Positions 8,969 to 18,116 of a stretch of DNA of 64,000 nucleotides are shown in pieces; within the stretch, counting starts at the first letter, position 1; each line of letters begins with the position of its first letter. The translations under genes and the position numbers were made by a program. The stretch lies in NCBI GenBank assembly GCA_966250325.1, contig CBINGY010000016.1:1-64000 (forward strand). The letters are read 5' to 3'. The stretch is from Jiulongibacter sp966250325. Lineage in GTDB: Bacteria; Bacteroidota; Bacteroidia; Cytophagales; Spirosomataceae. A model generated the notes under the pieces. It was not told the DNA's origin, searched no databases, and saw only the letters and a list, made by a program, of their open reading frames with translations.

Positions 8969-10519
8969 GTGGAATATAGCTGTCAACGCCTGCCTCTTTC
9001 TTCAACCGGAGCATTTTCTGATCTTTTTCTGAATTATATAAACCAGGATAGCAGTCTGTCGGCTTTTTATCATGTTTTTCCGGTCATTGAAAATTTCAAA
9101 GAGCTTATTCAGCAGAAATCTTTCAGTACTGCGAAAAGAGAGGTTCTGGTAAATGAACTTAGAAAACAGTATTCCGGCATTGAATCCAACCCGAATTTTG
9201 ACTTGCTTCTTGATGAAAAGACGTTTACAGTAACCACCGGGCATCAACTCAATATTTTTTCGGGTCCCCTATATATTCCATTCAAGATCATCACGATTCT
9301 GAATCTGGCAAAACAACTCAAAGAGGCGTATCCCGGGTACAACTTTGTACCTATTTACTGGATGGCCACAGAGGACCATGACCTGGAAGAAATACAATCA
9401 TTTCGGGCGTTTGGAAAAAAAATGCACTGGGACACCCACCAGACGGGAGCCGTTGGCAGAATGAAAACCGATGGCCTGGCCGAACTGGGATCTACCTTAG
9501 GGAAAGCGGCGGAAATTTTTCTTAATGCATACAGAAGAAATTCTACGCTTGCCAATGCCGTACGCGAGTATATGCATTCGATTTTCGGAGCCTATGGTCT
9601 TATTACACTGGATGCAGATAGCAGAGATCTGAAGTCACTTTTCAGTGAGGTAATGAAAGACGACATCCTGAACCAGACTTCGTTTGATCTTGTGAATAAA
9701 CAAACCAATCTGCTCGAAAACCTGGGTTATAAAACGCAGATATCTGCCAGAGAGATCAATTTCTTTTATCTGGCAGATGGGGTTAGGGAAAGAATTGTGA
9801 AGGAAGATAATCACTACAGAGTACTTCAAACGGAGATCCGGTTTTCGCAAAGCGAAATTCTGGAACTTATTGAAAATGAGCCGGAGCATTTCAGTCCGAA
9901 TGTGGTGCTGAGACCTCTTTACGAAGAAGTAATATTACCAAACCTGGCCTATATTGGCGGGCCATCAGAGGTACCCTACTGGCTGCAGCTGAAATCTGTA
10001 TTTGATCATTACGGAGAAATGTTTCCAGCCTTAATGCCCCGAAATTTTGGAATGTTGGTAAACAAAAAGCAGATGAGCCGCTGCGATGAACTGGAAATGT
10101 GTACAGAAGATTTCTTCAAGCCGGTTCATGAACTTGAAAAGAGCTGGGTTCAAAAGCACAGCGGTAATGAACTTTCACTGGCCTCAGATCTGGACAAAAT
10201 TAAGGAAGCATTCAAAGAAATAATCTCAAAGACTTTGGTAGTTGATTCGACCCTAAGCCGAACCGCTGAGGCTTTCAACACAAAAACCACAGACCTTATT
10301 CAGCGACTCGAAAAAAAGCTCATTCGTGCCGAAAAGAGAAAATTCAAAGAGACACTGAACAAAATAGAACAACTGAAAGAAAGTCTTTTTCCCAGCGGAG
10401 GAATGCAGGAACGAAAAGAGAATATCATTCCGTTTCTTGAAGCTCATCCCGGGCTAATCGATCAACTTATTGGCACTTTTGACCCACTGGATTACCGGTT
10501 TAATATAATTAGCGTGTGA
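8969..10519 (+). CDS. bshC: Putative cysteine ligase BshC (bacillithiol biosynthesis)
   Basis: BshC is thought to add cysteine to GlcN-malate in the last step of bacillithiol synthesis. From GTG 8969 the protein has 516 residues and begins (M)EYSCQRLPLSSTGAFSDLF, which lines up with the start of B. subtilis BshC. A longer reading from TTG 8891 adds 26 residues that have no counterpart in the family. Diagnostic segments are TTGHQLNIFSGPLYIPFK, IYWMATEDHDLEEI and the AYIGGPSEVPYWLQLKSVF block. The C-terminus forms a long coiled coil (RLEKKLIRAEKRKFKETL). The bshA and bshB genes are not in the window. Confidence 0.92.
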   Translation: MEYSCQRLPLSSTGAFSDLFLNYINQDSSLSAFYHVFPVIENFKELIQQKSFSTAKREVLVNELRKQYSGIESNPNFDLLLDEKTFTVTTGHQLNIFSGPLYIPFKIITILNLAKQLKEAYPGYNFVPIYWMATEDHDLEEIQSFRAFGKKMHWDTHQTGAVGRMKTDGLAELGSTLGKAAEIFLNAYRRNSTLANAVREYMHSIFGAYGLITLDADSRDLKSLFSEVMKDDILNQTSFDLVNKQTNLLENLGYKTQISAREINFFYLADGVRERIVKEDNHYRVLQTEIRFSQSEILELIENEPEHFSPNVVLRPLYEEVILPNLAYIGGPSEVPYWLQLKSVFDHYGEMFPALMPRNFGMLVNKKQMSRCDELEMCTEDFFKPVHELEKSWVQKHSGNELSLASDLDKIKEAFKEIISKTLVVDSTLSRTAEAFNTKTTDLIQRLEKKLIRAEKRKFKETLNKIEQLKESLFPSGGMQERKENIIPFLEAHPGLIDQLIGTFDPLDYRFNIISV

Positions 10520-10595
10520 CCTATCTTTTCACAATTAACTACAAGGTGAGGATTCGTCCCTATTGCTGTGGATGCCTCCATGAATTGATCCGGAT

Positions 10596-11159
10596 TTATC
10601 GCCAGTCCCAGACTACAATATCCCAGGGCTCTCCGTGATCGGGTTCATCAAAACGTAGAATTACTTCAAATCCGGCTTTAAGATGAGCCTTGAGTGACCG
10701 GTGATTCAGGTAAGAAATGTCTGTCATGGCTAGCTCATAAAGGTGTTTGTAGCTCTCTTTGTAATGGGCATACATTCTTCCCAGCAGCCCTTGACCCGCA
10801 TAATGTTTATCTACACACACCTGTCCTACAGAGCAGTAAACCCGGTCTTTGAATTTTCTCCCTTTGTACTCCAGCTCATTGAAGATCGGGAAAATCCCGG
10901 CTCCTTCTTTCATCAGATGTCTTGTGGACGGATCCATGAGAAGTACATAGCCTATCACCTTTTCACCGTCTTTGGCAATGACATGATGATTTCCTGCGGG
11001 CATTGCTTTGATAAAATCGAAGTCATATTGAAGCGTAACAAAGCCTTGCGTGTTTCGCTCTTCTTCGGTCAGATGTTTGCGGAGATTGACTTGTTGAAGA
11101 TCCAGAATTCCCTGAAGTTCGGCGTCCGAAATGGCTTTGGTGATGACTACATTTTCCAT
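10596..11159 (-). CDS. GNAT family N-acetyltransferase
   Basis: A 187-residue single-domain GNAT protein. The acetyl-CoA motif A is VGQVCVDKHYAGQGLLGRMY, where AGQGLLG supplies the Q/R-x-x-G-x-G/A pyrophosphate loop. The following ISYLNHRSLKAHLKAGFEVI is the usual motif B with the NxxSLxxxxKxGF pattern. ATG 11159 is the start. It stands alone between convergent bshC and a small lipoprotein gene, so the acceptor (small molecule or protein) cannot be inferred. Confidence 0.85.
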   Translation of the reverse strand: MENVVITKAISDAELQGILDLQQVNLRKHLTEEERNTQGFVTLQYDFDFIKAMPAGNHHVIAKDGEKVIGYVLLMDPSTRHLMKEGAGIFPIFNELEYKGRKFKDRVYCSVGQVCVDKHYAGQGLLGRMYAHYKESYKHLYELAMTDISYLNHRSLKAHLKAGFEVILRFDEPDHGEPWDIVVWDWR

Positions 11160-11276
11160 GGCCGAAAATTAATCAAAAAGGAGCGTAGCCATAGATGATT
11201 TGTGGCAGGGAGTTCAAAAAAGCCTTCAAAGTACATACCCTTCCTGATAAAAATCACTTTGAACCGGTAGCTAAAT

Positions 11277-11450
11277 TCAACGGTTGCTTCGGGCCTTGCT
11301 CACGAAATAGATGATTAAGGCAATAGCTGCCAGAACCAGAAACACTCCCACGTTTACTCCGGCTTTAAAAACGCCGCCAATGAACTCACAGCTGGTAAAT
11401 AAAAGGGAAAGAGGCAGAGCGAGGGCGATAGATTGTATGAGCTTTTTCAT
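11277..11450 (-). CDS. Small lipoprotein with one transmembrane helix
   Basis: A 57-residue protein if translation starts at ATG 11450, which begins a good lipoprotein signal (MKKLIQSIALALPLSLLFTSC, lipobox Cys at 21). After lipidation only about 37 residues remain, containing a hydrophobic helix (VGVFLVLAAIALIIYFVSKA) and a basic end. A longer reading from 11525 adds 25 residues without signal-peptide character. Similar tiny Bacteroidota proteins are sometimes called phosphatidate cytidylyltransferase, but this one is far too short for that. Function unknown. Confidence 0.7.
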   Translation of the reverse strand: MKKLIQSIALALPLSLLFTSCEFIGGVFKAGVNVGVFLVLAAIALIIYFVSKARSNR

Positions 11451-11611
11451 GTTCTTGATCGATTTTATCCACTCGCAAAAAAATCTTGTACCCTGAATAA
11501 TCAGTTTATCTGATTGATATTGCAATTCTTAAAGCTGTTGAACTGAGGAGGGAATTCTACGTGGATAAATGAATACTTTCTTGAATTTCGTATTTATTCA
11601 TCCGCAATGGC

Positions 11612-11854
11612 TCATTCTTCATCAGGATAAATATGTTCATCGAACATATCTTCCACTTCCTTATCGATTTCTTCCCAAGTGCCTTGCATGGTCAATTTGC
11701 CTTCAAGGATACCCAATCGCCTTTCTTTTGAAATTTGGACAAGTTCAACTGCTTCCTTCCCTTCATGAGAAATGACAACTCGTTCACCAGAAAGAAGCAG
11801 ATCTATGAGTTTTTCGAGGTTTTCTTCTGCAAAAGCCTGAGTGTATACTTTCAT
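11612..11854 (-). CDS. Phd/YefM-family antitoxin, apparently orphan
   Basis: 80 residues. The N-terminal half (KVYTQAFAEENLEKLIDLLL followed by SGERVVISHEGKEAVELVQI) has the Phd/YefM pattern: a DNA-binding dimer fold with the G-x-x-V-x-I-x-x-x-G-x-x-A-V signature. The C-terminal half (RRLGILEGKLTMQGTWEEID) resembles tails that wrap a PIN-type toxin. In such systems the toxin gene normally follows immediately, but 11527-11611 holds no toxin coding sequence, so the partner is lost or lies elsewhere. The divergent gene 117 bp away encodes a protein with a PIN-like core, which may or may not be coincidence. Confidence 0.8.
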   Translation of the reverse strand: MKVYTQAFAEENLEKLIDLLLSGERVVISHEGKEAVELVQISKERRLGILEGKLTMQGTWEEIDKEVEDMFDEHIYPDEE

Positions 11855-11971
11855 GGAATTACTTTGTATGAAATTACCTCAACAAATTAATTAACATATT
11901 TCAATAAATTTGTTATCCATATATAAATCACTAACAATCAAAGCTTTCAAAAAGTAGCTTTCATTACAAAT

Positions 11972-14320
11972 ATGACACCAGAAGAAAGGCAAATTAAAAT
12001 TCTCACAACACTGTCTTTGGCGGGAAGTGACACTCGTACAGACACTTTAGCTTCTGTAATACTATATTCTCTTCAATTAAAAGAGAAACCTAATCTCGAA
12101 AGCCTTTGTGAAGAAATAAAGAATGTTTTTGGCTTTGAACCTTATCAAGAGGAAATATTGTCACTTTTAAAAGCCCTGGTAAATGATGGGAAAATTGTTA
12201 ACGACAGGAACGAATATTCACTTACTAGTCAAGAAATTGAACGTTTAAATATAGAAGAACAAAAACTAAAGGACCGAGACCGTTCCAGACTCAGGGTATT
12301 TCGAGAATTTATTCATGAAAACCTACAGGAAGATGTTTCTACAGAAGAAGTTAAAGAGCTGTGGTCTGCCTTTCTTTCTCACATTTATAATTCATTTTTC
12401 CATTTTGGACAAGAGGCTGCGAAAATACTTCACCCTCAACTAAAAAATGACGATGATAGTGCTCTTAAATATAACAGTCTAGTTACAAACACCATCTCCG
12501 GGTTTAAGAAGCATCATTTAAAAAAAGTTCTAAGACAGTCTATTGAAAGGTTTCCAGATTATGCGACACAAGATGATATTGACTTCATAAATGAACTTGC
12601 TCAAAAAACAATTTCTTTTTCATCCCTTGGGTTTGACCCTTCTAACCCAATTGAAAACCCTGATATACAAACTATTGATTGGGTATTATATCTTGACACA
12701 AATGTTCTTTACTCAATATTAAATCTCCACGATCATCCTGAAAATGACTCCGTAAATGCATTGTTGAAACTAATTATCGAAAACAAGGCATACTTGAGCG
12801 TCAAACTTCGCTATTCAACAGTTACGCAAAAAGAATTGAGATTTAAAAGAAATGATTTCACTAGCCTAGATGAAAACCTTTCTGATTCAGCAATTAAAGC
12901 AATACTGAGGTCAGAACAAACAGATCCATTTACAGAAAAGTACCTTAAAAATCTGCTCCTAAATAGGGACAATACCCTACATCCGAAAACTGTAATCGAA
13001 TTTTCTGGAATTACTTTAAAAGAAAAATTTATTGAGATAGGTCAAGATTCCAAAGAAATTGAACATTTAGGTGAAACCTTTCTTCAATCTAAAGTAACCG
13101 AATATTACGGTTACCTCTCCGATTATAATCAAACTTTAGAAGAATTCAACGAGAGAAAGGGTCGATCGTTCAACCCTATTACTAAGGGAGAAAAACAAGT
13201 GCTACATGATGTTACCTTGAGAGAAGTCATTCTTTATCGAAGATCGAAAAATAGCAAAGATGAACACTCCACAATGAATTCAATGAAGTATTTTGGTTTA
13301 ACACTAGATGAAACTTTGCTGAGATTTGACAAGAAAATGACAAAAGAATCAGGAAGCTCTAACTCAATTCCAATTTTCTTCAAACCTTCATTTCTACTAA
13401 ACAGATTGATTCGCGTCTTACCAATAAAGACGGAAGACTACAAAAGAGCCTTTGTTAAAGCCATAACAACTTCTGGGTTTCATAGGGATTCATCCAACAC
13501 TAGGGAGGTATTAAAAATTGTTAATTACCTTAAAAATTTGGGCATTGACAATGAAAGAATCTTGTTCAGTGTAATAACAGATAGGCTCTTCCTTAAAGAA
13601 TTCAGTAAGATTGATCAGAATGATGAAGATAATCAGAAGCTATTCATTGAGTCTCAATTAAATCAAGAATTTGAAAAACTCCAAAATGACTTAAACAGGA
13701 CGAAAGAATCTTTGACGATTGTAGAAGACAAGGCTTTTGCTCATGAAAATGAAAACAAAGTATTGAAAGAAAAAACTGGTTTACTGGAAAAAGACCTTAT
13801 AGTTTTTAAAGAGGCCATCAAGAAAATTCATAACAAAGAGGCAAATCAAAAAGAGAGAAAAGAGTTGTCTCATAAATCAGCCGGCCTATTCGATTTCGAT
13901 CCCTTAAAAGAAAAGAATAAATTGCTTTTGGAGACTAAAAAAGATTTATTATTCGAGCTCAATGATAAAATTTCTGCCTTGCAGAGCGAAGATCTAAAGA
14001 AATGGAAAAGAATAATTTGGCTAAATTGGATTTGGGGAATTCCTTTAATTATTCTTTCATTATTGATATTATTAAATAAGGACATATTTGGTTTAATAGA
14101 ATTACTAAAAGCGAATGATTCGTTTCAAGAAAGATTAACAATTTCCTCAATTATTGCATCTCCAATTTTATTTATCGGTTACCTTTTTTGGGACAGATAT
14201 CTGAATGAAATGAGTAAAGGAAAAAGAAAGGAGAATTTTAAAGTTCCAAAAGAATTAAACTCTAAAAGAGATCTTCTGTTAGAAGAAATTGAAAATTTAA
14301 AGAAAGCAATAAATGTCTAA
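11972..14320 (+). CDS. Large PIN-like nuclease-domain protein with coiled coil and two C-terminal membrane helices
   Basis: I know no named family for this 782-residue protein. In order: an N-terminal region (1-95) with helix-turn-helix-like character (EILSLLKALVNDGKIVNDRN followed by EYSLTSQEI); an alpha-helical stretch; a PIN-like core from about 236, with VLYLDTNVLYSIL (Asp242), TQKELRF (Glu288) and LHDVTLREVILYR (Asp413), fitting the order of PIN acidic residues; an alpha-helical region; a coiled coil at about 570-675; and two hydrophobic helices at about 680-703 and 722-742 with a short basic tail. PIN domains cut RNA. The gene is visibly more A/T-rich than its neighbours, which suggests transfer. 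Its role (defence, abortive infection, toxin or other) is inference. Confidence 0.7.
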   Translation: MTPEERQIKILTTLSLAGSDTRTDTLASVILYSLQLKEKPNLESLCEEIKNVFGFEPYQEEILSLLKALVNDGKIVNDRNEYSLTSQEIERLNIEEQKLKDRDRSRLRVFREFIHENLQEDVSTEEVKELWSAFLSHIYNSFFHFGQEAAKILHPQLKNDDDSALKYNSLVTNTISGFKKHHLKKVLRQSIERFPDYATQDDIDFINELAQKTISFSSLGFDPSNPIENPDIQTIDWVLYLDTNVLYSILNLHDHPENDSVNALLKLIIENKAYLSVKLRYSTVTQKELRFKRNDFTSLDENLSDSAIKAILRSEQTDPFTEKYLKNLLLNRDNTLHPKTVIEFSGITLKEKFIEIGQDSKEIEHLGETFLQSKVTEYYGYLSDYNQTLEEFNERKGRSFNPITKGEKQVLHDVTLREVILYRRSKNSKDEHSTMNSMKYFGLTLDETLLRFDKKMTKESGSSNSIPIFFKPSFLLNRLIRVLPIKTEDYKRAFVKAITTSGFHRDSSNTREVLKIVNYLKNLGIDNERILFSVITDRLFLKEFSKIDQNDEDNQKLFIESQLNQEFEKLQNDLNRTKESLTIVEDKAFAHENENKVLKEKTGLLEKDLIVFKEAIKKIHNKEANQKERKELSHKSAGLFDFDPLKEKNKLLLETKKDLLFELNDKISALQSEDLKKWKRIIWLNWIWGIPLIILSLLILLNKDIFGLIELLKANDSFQERLTISSIIASPILFIGYLFWDRYLNEMSKGKRKENFKVPKELNSKRDLLLEEIENLKKAINV

Positions 14321-14321
14321 C

Positions 14322-14352
14322 AAAAAGCCCCCACTCCAAAAGAGCAGAGGCT
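14322..14352 (-). terminator. Intrinsic terminator of ahcY
   Basis: Read on the minus strand, an 11-bp stem with some G-U pairs (14342-14352 with 14326-14336) and a 5-nt loop is followed by five T. It lies 27 bp past the ahcY stop. The plus-strand reading has no T tract after the stem, so it serves ahcY rather than the PIN-like gene. Confidence 0.7.
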
Positions 14353-14378
14353 TCAAAAAAATCAAAATCGAAAAAATC

Positions 14379-15695
14379 TTAGTATCTGTACATCTCTGAT
14401 TTGAATGGTCCTTCTACAGTTACGCCAATGTACTCGGCTTGCTCAGGGCTCATTTTTTCAAGCTTGGCACCTACGTGTGAAAGGTGGAAAGCAGCCACCT
14501 TCTCATCCAGATGCTTAGGTAGTACATATACCTTGTTTTCGTACGCATCGGTATTGTTCCAAAGCTCCAGCTGAGCCAGTGTTTGGTTTGAGAATGAGCA
14601 AGACATCACAAAAGACGGGTGGCCCATAGCACAGCCCAGGTTTACCAGACGGCCCTCTGCCAAAATGATGATATCGTTCCCCTTAATGTTATACATATCC
14701 ACCTGAGGCTTAATCTCAGATTTGGTATGGCCGTAATTTTGATTTAACCAGGCCATGTCAATTTCATTATCAAAGTGGCCGATGTTACAAACCACGGCCT
14801 TATCACGCATTTTCTCAAAATGCTCTGCACGAATGATGTTAAAATTACCAGTGGCCGTTACAAAGATCTGAGCACGTGGTGCCGCTTCTGCCATGGTAAC
14901 TACTTCAAAGCCATCCATAGCAGCCTGAAGAGCACAGATCGGATCTATTTCTGTTACCAGAACTCTGCAGCCCGCACCACGAAGTGACTCAGCAGAGCCT
15001 TTTCCTACATCACCGTAACCAGCCACTACAGCCACTTTACCAGCCAGCATGAGATCTGTGGCACGACGAATCGCATCTACCAGTGACTCACGGCAGCCAT
15101 ACTTGTTGTCAAATTTTGACTTGGTAACCGAATCGTTGACGTTGATAGCCGGTAATACCAGTGTGCCTTTTTTCATTCTTTCATACAGACGGTGCACACC
15201 CGTGGTGGTTTCCTCAGAAAGACCCTTTATTCCGGCTACCAGCTCAGGATACTGATCAAAAACCATATTGGTAAGATCACCGCCGTCATCCAAAATCATA
15301 TTCAATGGCTGCTGATCTTCACCAAAGAAAAGCGTTTGTTCGATACACCAGTCAAACTCCTCGGCGTTCATTCCTTTCCACGCATACACCTGAATACCTG
15401 CGGCGGCGATAGCAGCGGCGGCGTGATCCTGAGTAGAGAAGATATTGCAGGAAGACCAGGTAACTTCAGCACCCAATTCTACCAGCGTTTCAATCAACAC
15501 CGCGGTTTGGATAGTCATATGAAGACAGCCTGCAATTCTCGCTCCTTTAAGCGGTTTTGACGGACCATATTCTTTACGGATTTCCATCAAACCCGGCATT
15601 TCGGCCTCAGCCAATGTGATCTCTTTGCGGCCCCAGTCTGCCAGAGAAATATCTTTCACTTTGTACGGAAGGTAAGTCTTCGTTGCTGTTGACAT
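14379..15695 (-). CDS. ahcY: Adenosylhomocysteinase
   Basis: This enzyme hydrolyses S-adenosylhomocysteine to adenosine and homocysteine, clearing the product of SAM-dependent methylations. It has 438 residues, the normal length. The NAD-binding Rossmann loop is VAVVAGYGDVGKGSAESL, and the substrate-site segments include ARIAGCLHMTIQTAVLIETL, WSSCNIFSTQDHAAAAI and NVNDSVTKSKFDNKYGCRES. The C-terminus ends in FKSEMYRY, matching the family's KPDHYRY-like end. It is a single-gene unit with a candidate promoter at 15757-15783 and its own terminator. Confidence 0.97.
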   Translation of the reverse strand: MSTATKTYLPYKVKDISLADWGRKEITLAEAEMPGLMEIRKEYGPSKPLKGARIAGCLHMTIQTAVLIETLVELGAEVTWSSCNIFSTQDHAAAAIAAAGIQVYAWKGMNAEEFDWCIEQTLFFGEDQQPLNMILDDGGDLTNMVFDQYPELVAGIKGLSEETTTGVHRLYERMKKGTLVLPAINVNDSVTKSKFDNKYGCRESLVDAIRRATDLMLAGKVAVVAGYGDVGKGSAESLRGAGCRVLVTEIDPICALQAAMDGFEVVTMAEAAPRAQIFVTATGNFNIIRAEHFEKMRDKAVVCNIGHFDNEIDMAWLNQNYGHTKSEIKPQVDMYNIKGNDIIILAEGRLVNLGCAMGHPSFVMSCSFSNQTLAQLELWNNTDAYENKVYVLPKHLDEKVAAFHLSHVGAKLEKMSPEQAEYIGVTVEGPFKSEMYRY

Positions 15696-15756
15696 ATAAA
15701 TAGTTTTTTTATCTACAATTTTTGAGTTTCTCTATAAAATTTATCTAAATGAAAGA

Positions 15757-15783
15757 CAAAATTAACAAATATTATCTACACAA
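15757..15783 (-). promoter_or_regulatory. Candidate ahcY promoter
   Basis: On the minus strand a TTG (15781-15783) and a TAATTTTG box (15757-15764, fits TAnnTTTG) are 16 bp apart, slightly short of the usual spacing. The leader would be about 55 nt. The surrounding 15696-15866 region is very A/T-rich. Confidence 0.45.
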
Positions 15784-15866
15784 TAAACAGATTACCTGTT
15801 TTTTATCTATTTGATTTTTTATTTAGCTGCAGCTTTTTATTCAACAGCTTCGTAGATTAGAGGCCC

Positions 15867-18116
15867 ATGTTCAGATTAGCCTTCCTTCGGTTCAGAATTC
15901 TACTTGTTATAGGTGGGTTCGTAGTCCCTGTTTTGGCCCAGCGGCCTGACAGACAGGGGGATTACTGGCTTTTCGGTGAAAATGTGTCGCTTCAGTTTTC
16001 GAGCTCAGGAAACCCTCAGATTAATAGCAGAAATACCATTCCGACTTCGGGAGGTAGTGTGGTTTATACCAATACCTCTGGCGAACTCATCCTCTATTCA
16101 AATGGCCCCACAGTGTGGAACGGAAACGGTCAGACTCTGGAAAATGGAACAGTTCTTATCAAAAATCAGGAAGCCAATTATCCTGGTTTAATTGTCCCGA
16201 TTCCCGGCTCCGATAACAGATTTCTACTATTTAGTGTAGATGAAACCGAAGGGAACACCGATCCTGCAACTGTAACTTTTCCGATCTATTATCATGAGAT
16301 AGATATGAATGCTGCCGCGGGTCGGGGAGCTGTAGTTTCCGGAAAAAAACTGTTACTCAAAGAAAGCTCATTTGCGTTAACTGCCGTGAAGCACTGCAAT
16401 AACAAGGCTTACTGGCTCATTGCCCATGAAGGAAAATCGGACGGATTTCTGGTTTATCTCATTGACGAGAATGGTATTCATATCGATGACGTACAAACTT
16501 ACAGAACAGGAACCCGCTTTAACCGCTCTTCGGTAGGCCTGCAGCAGGAAATTGTGGCGTCTGAAGACGGAAAGCTCATTGCGGTATCAAAGCCAGTTTC
16601 TCCCGAAGGTGGTTTTGTGGAAACCTTCCCTTTTAACAACGAAACCGGGGAAGTGGGAAAGAAAATAGTGACATTGAAAGAGCTGGGAAAAATTAAAGGT
16701 ATAGCCCTTTCGCCTTCAGGCAAATTTGTTTTTGTTTCCCGATTTACCACCCAAACCAGTATTGACGAAAGCACCTATTCGGATACCTATGAACTGGTGC
16801 AGTTCCGAACTTCGGTGGCTCCGACTTTTAGGGAAGTACTGGCTACAAATACCTACAGGGGAAGACGAGGAGATGACCCGGATAGTCAGTTTCTGGTAGA
16901 GCCTGGCGTCTACGGAAACCTTAAACTTGCACCAAATGGCAAGATTTATCTGGCCCATGTGGACGATTCGTACCTTTCAGTAGTCAATAATCCAGATGAA
17001 ACAGGCCCCGCGGTAAATTTTCAATACCGGGGTTTTAGCCTGGGTTCCAGAAAATCAAAAGCCCAGCTACCGGCCACACTTTCACCAGATTATCCGGAGA
17101 TAAAAGCAAAGGTGGTTTTTGAAGGAGATAGCCTACTATGTAACCCAAAACTAAAAGCTGAGACCGGAACAACACCCCAAACCGATATGAAGTATCAATG
17201 GTACCGGGATCAGAAACTTCTGGAAGGACAAAATTCTGCTACGATCAAAGTGACTCAGCCCGGGGACTATCAGGTATTCGTAATCAGAGAATGTAGCCAG
17301 GTATTGAGCCCCAAAAAGGCTATAAAAGCCGGTGAATCTCCTGAAAAACCAATAAGTGATAGCACAATAACGATTTGCACAGGCAATGAATTACCCACCT
17401 TAAACCTATACAGAGAAGGATTGAAATGGTACCTGGAAAAGAATTTACAGCTGGCAGTAAAGGAAGGCCCGGCATTTGTTCCGCAGATAGGCACGCTGAC
17501 CCCTTCAAAAAATACCTACTTCGTTACTGTAACCGAAAAAGGATGCGAAAGTGAGGCGTCTTCTATTACACTTGAGGTTCTGGATAACCAGCCCATCACA
17601 CTCAAAGACAGTCTGCTTTTTGAGTGCTTTAACGGCACCAATGAAACTTTTCCCGTTTATACCAACGAAAAAATACCACCCGTTACCTGGTTTAAAGATG
17701 GGGACTTTTATTCAGAGGACACTAATCCGGCCATTAAGGAATATGGTCTTTATGAAGTACGCAAACAGGATCAAAGATGCCCTTCATCGGATAACATTGT
17801 GGTCAAAGAAGCCTGTATAGACCTTTATCTGCCAGGGGCATTCACCCCCAATAATGATGGCATAAACGATGAACTGATTTTGTTTGGAAGCGGAAAATTC
17901 ACGTTTGATTTTCAACTTACTGACCGTAATAATCGCATACTTCTGAATCTGAAAAATCAGCAATTCGATAATAAACAGCTGATTCTCTGGGATGGAAAAG
18001 CAGCTCAGAGTCCGGTGGCTGAAGGGCTTTTCTATTATCTTTTGAAGGCCCGCGGGATCTTTGACGGAGTGGAGCGGGAACAAACTCTGCCCGGTCAGAT
18101 TACCCTTCTCCGATAA
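15867..18116 (+). CDS. Secreted protein with T9SS type B (gliding-associated) C-terminal domain
   Basis: A secreted protein of 749 residues. The signal peptide ends at VLAQ near residue 25. Residues 30-420 look like a repeated beta-propeller (DYWLFGENVSLQFSSSGNP, WLIAHEGKSDGFLVYLID). Ig-like segments follow, such as KYQWYRDQKLLEGQNSATI. The last ~95 residues from LYLPGAFTPNNDGINDEL are the gliding motility-associated CHU_C domain used as a T9SS type B sorting signal. The protein is expected on the cell surface or outside the cell. The 3' end overlaps the convergent murF gene by 17 bp. Ligand or substrate unknown. Confidence 0.9.
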   Translation: MFRLAFLRFRILLVIGGFVVPVLAQRPDRQGDYWLFGENVSLQFSSSGNPQINSRNTIPTSGGSVVYTNTSGELILYSNGPTVWNGNGQTLENGTVLIKNQEANYPGLIVPIPGSDNRFLLFSVDETEGNTDPATVTFPIYYHEIDMNAAAGRGAVVSGKKLLLKESSFALTAVKHCNNKAYWLIAHEGKSDGFLVYLIDENGIHIDDVQTYRTGTRFNRSSVGLQQEIVASEDGKLIAVSKPVSPEGGFVETFPFNNETGEVGKKIVTLKELGKIKGIALSPSGKFVFVSRFTTQTSIDESTYSDTYELVQFRTSVAPTFREVLATNTYRGRRGDDPDSQFLVEPGVYGNLKLAPNGKIYLAHVDDSYLSVVNNPDETGPAVNFQYRGFSLGSRKSKAQLPATLSPDYPEIKAKVVFEGDSLLCNPKLKAETGTTPQTDMKYQWYRDQKLLEGQNSATIKVTQPGDYQVFVIRECSQVLSPKKAIKAGESPEKPISDSTITICTGNELPTLNLYREGLKWYLEKNLQLAVKEGPAFVPQIGTLTPSKNTYFVTVTEKGCESEASSITLEVLDNQPITLKDSLLFECFNGTNETFPVYTNEKIPPVTWFKDGDFYSEDTNPAIKEYGLYEVRKQDQRCPSSDNIVVKEACIDLYLPGAFTPNNDGINDELILFGSGKFTFDFQLTDRNNRILLNLKNQQFDNKQLILWDGKAAQSPVAEGLFYYLLKARGIFDGVEREQTLPGQITLLR

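Noticed and set aside
11277..11450. Label phosphatidate cytidylyltransferase for this small lipoprotein
   Set aside because: At 57 residues it cannot hold that enzyme; only a lipoprotein signal and one helix are present.
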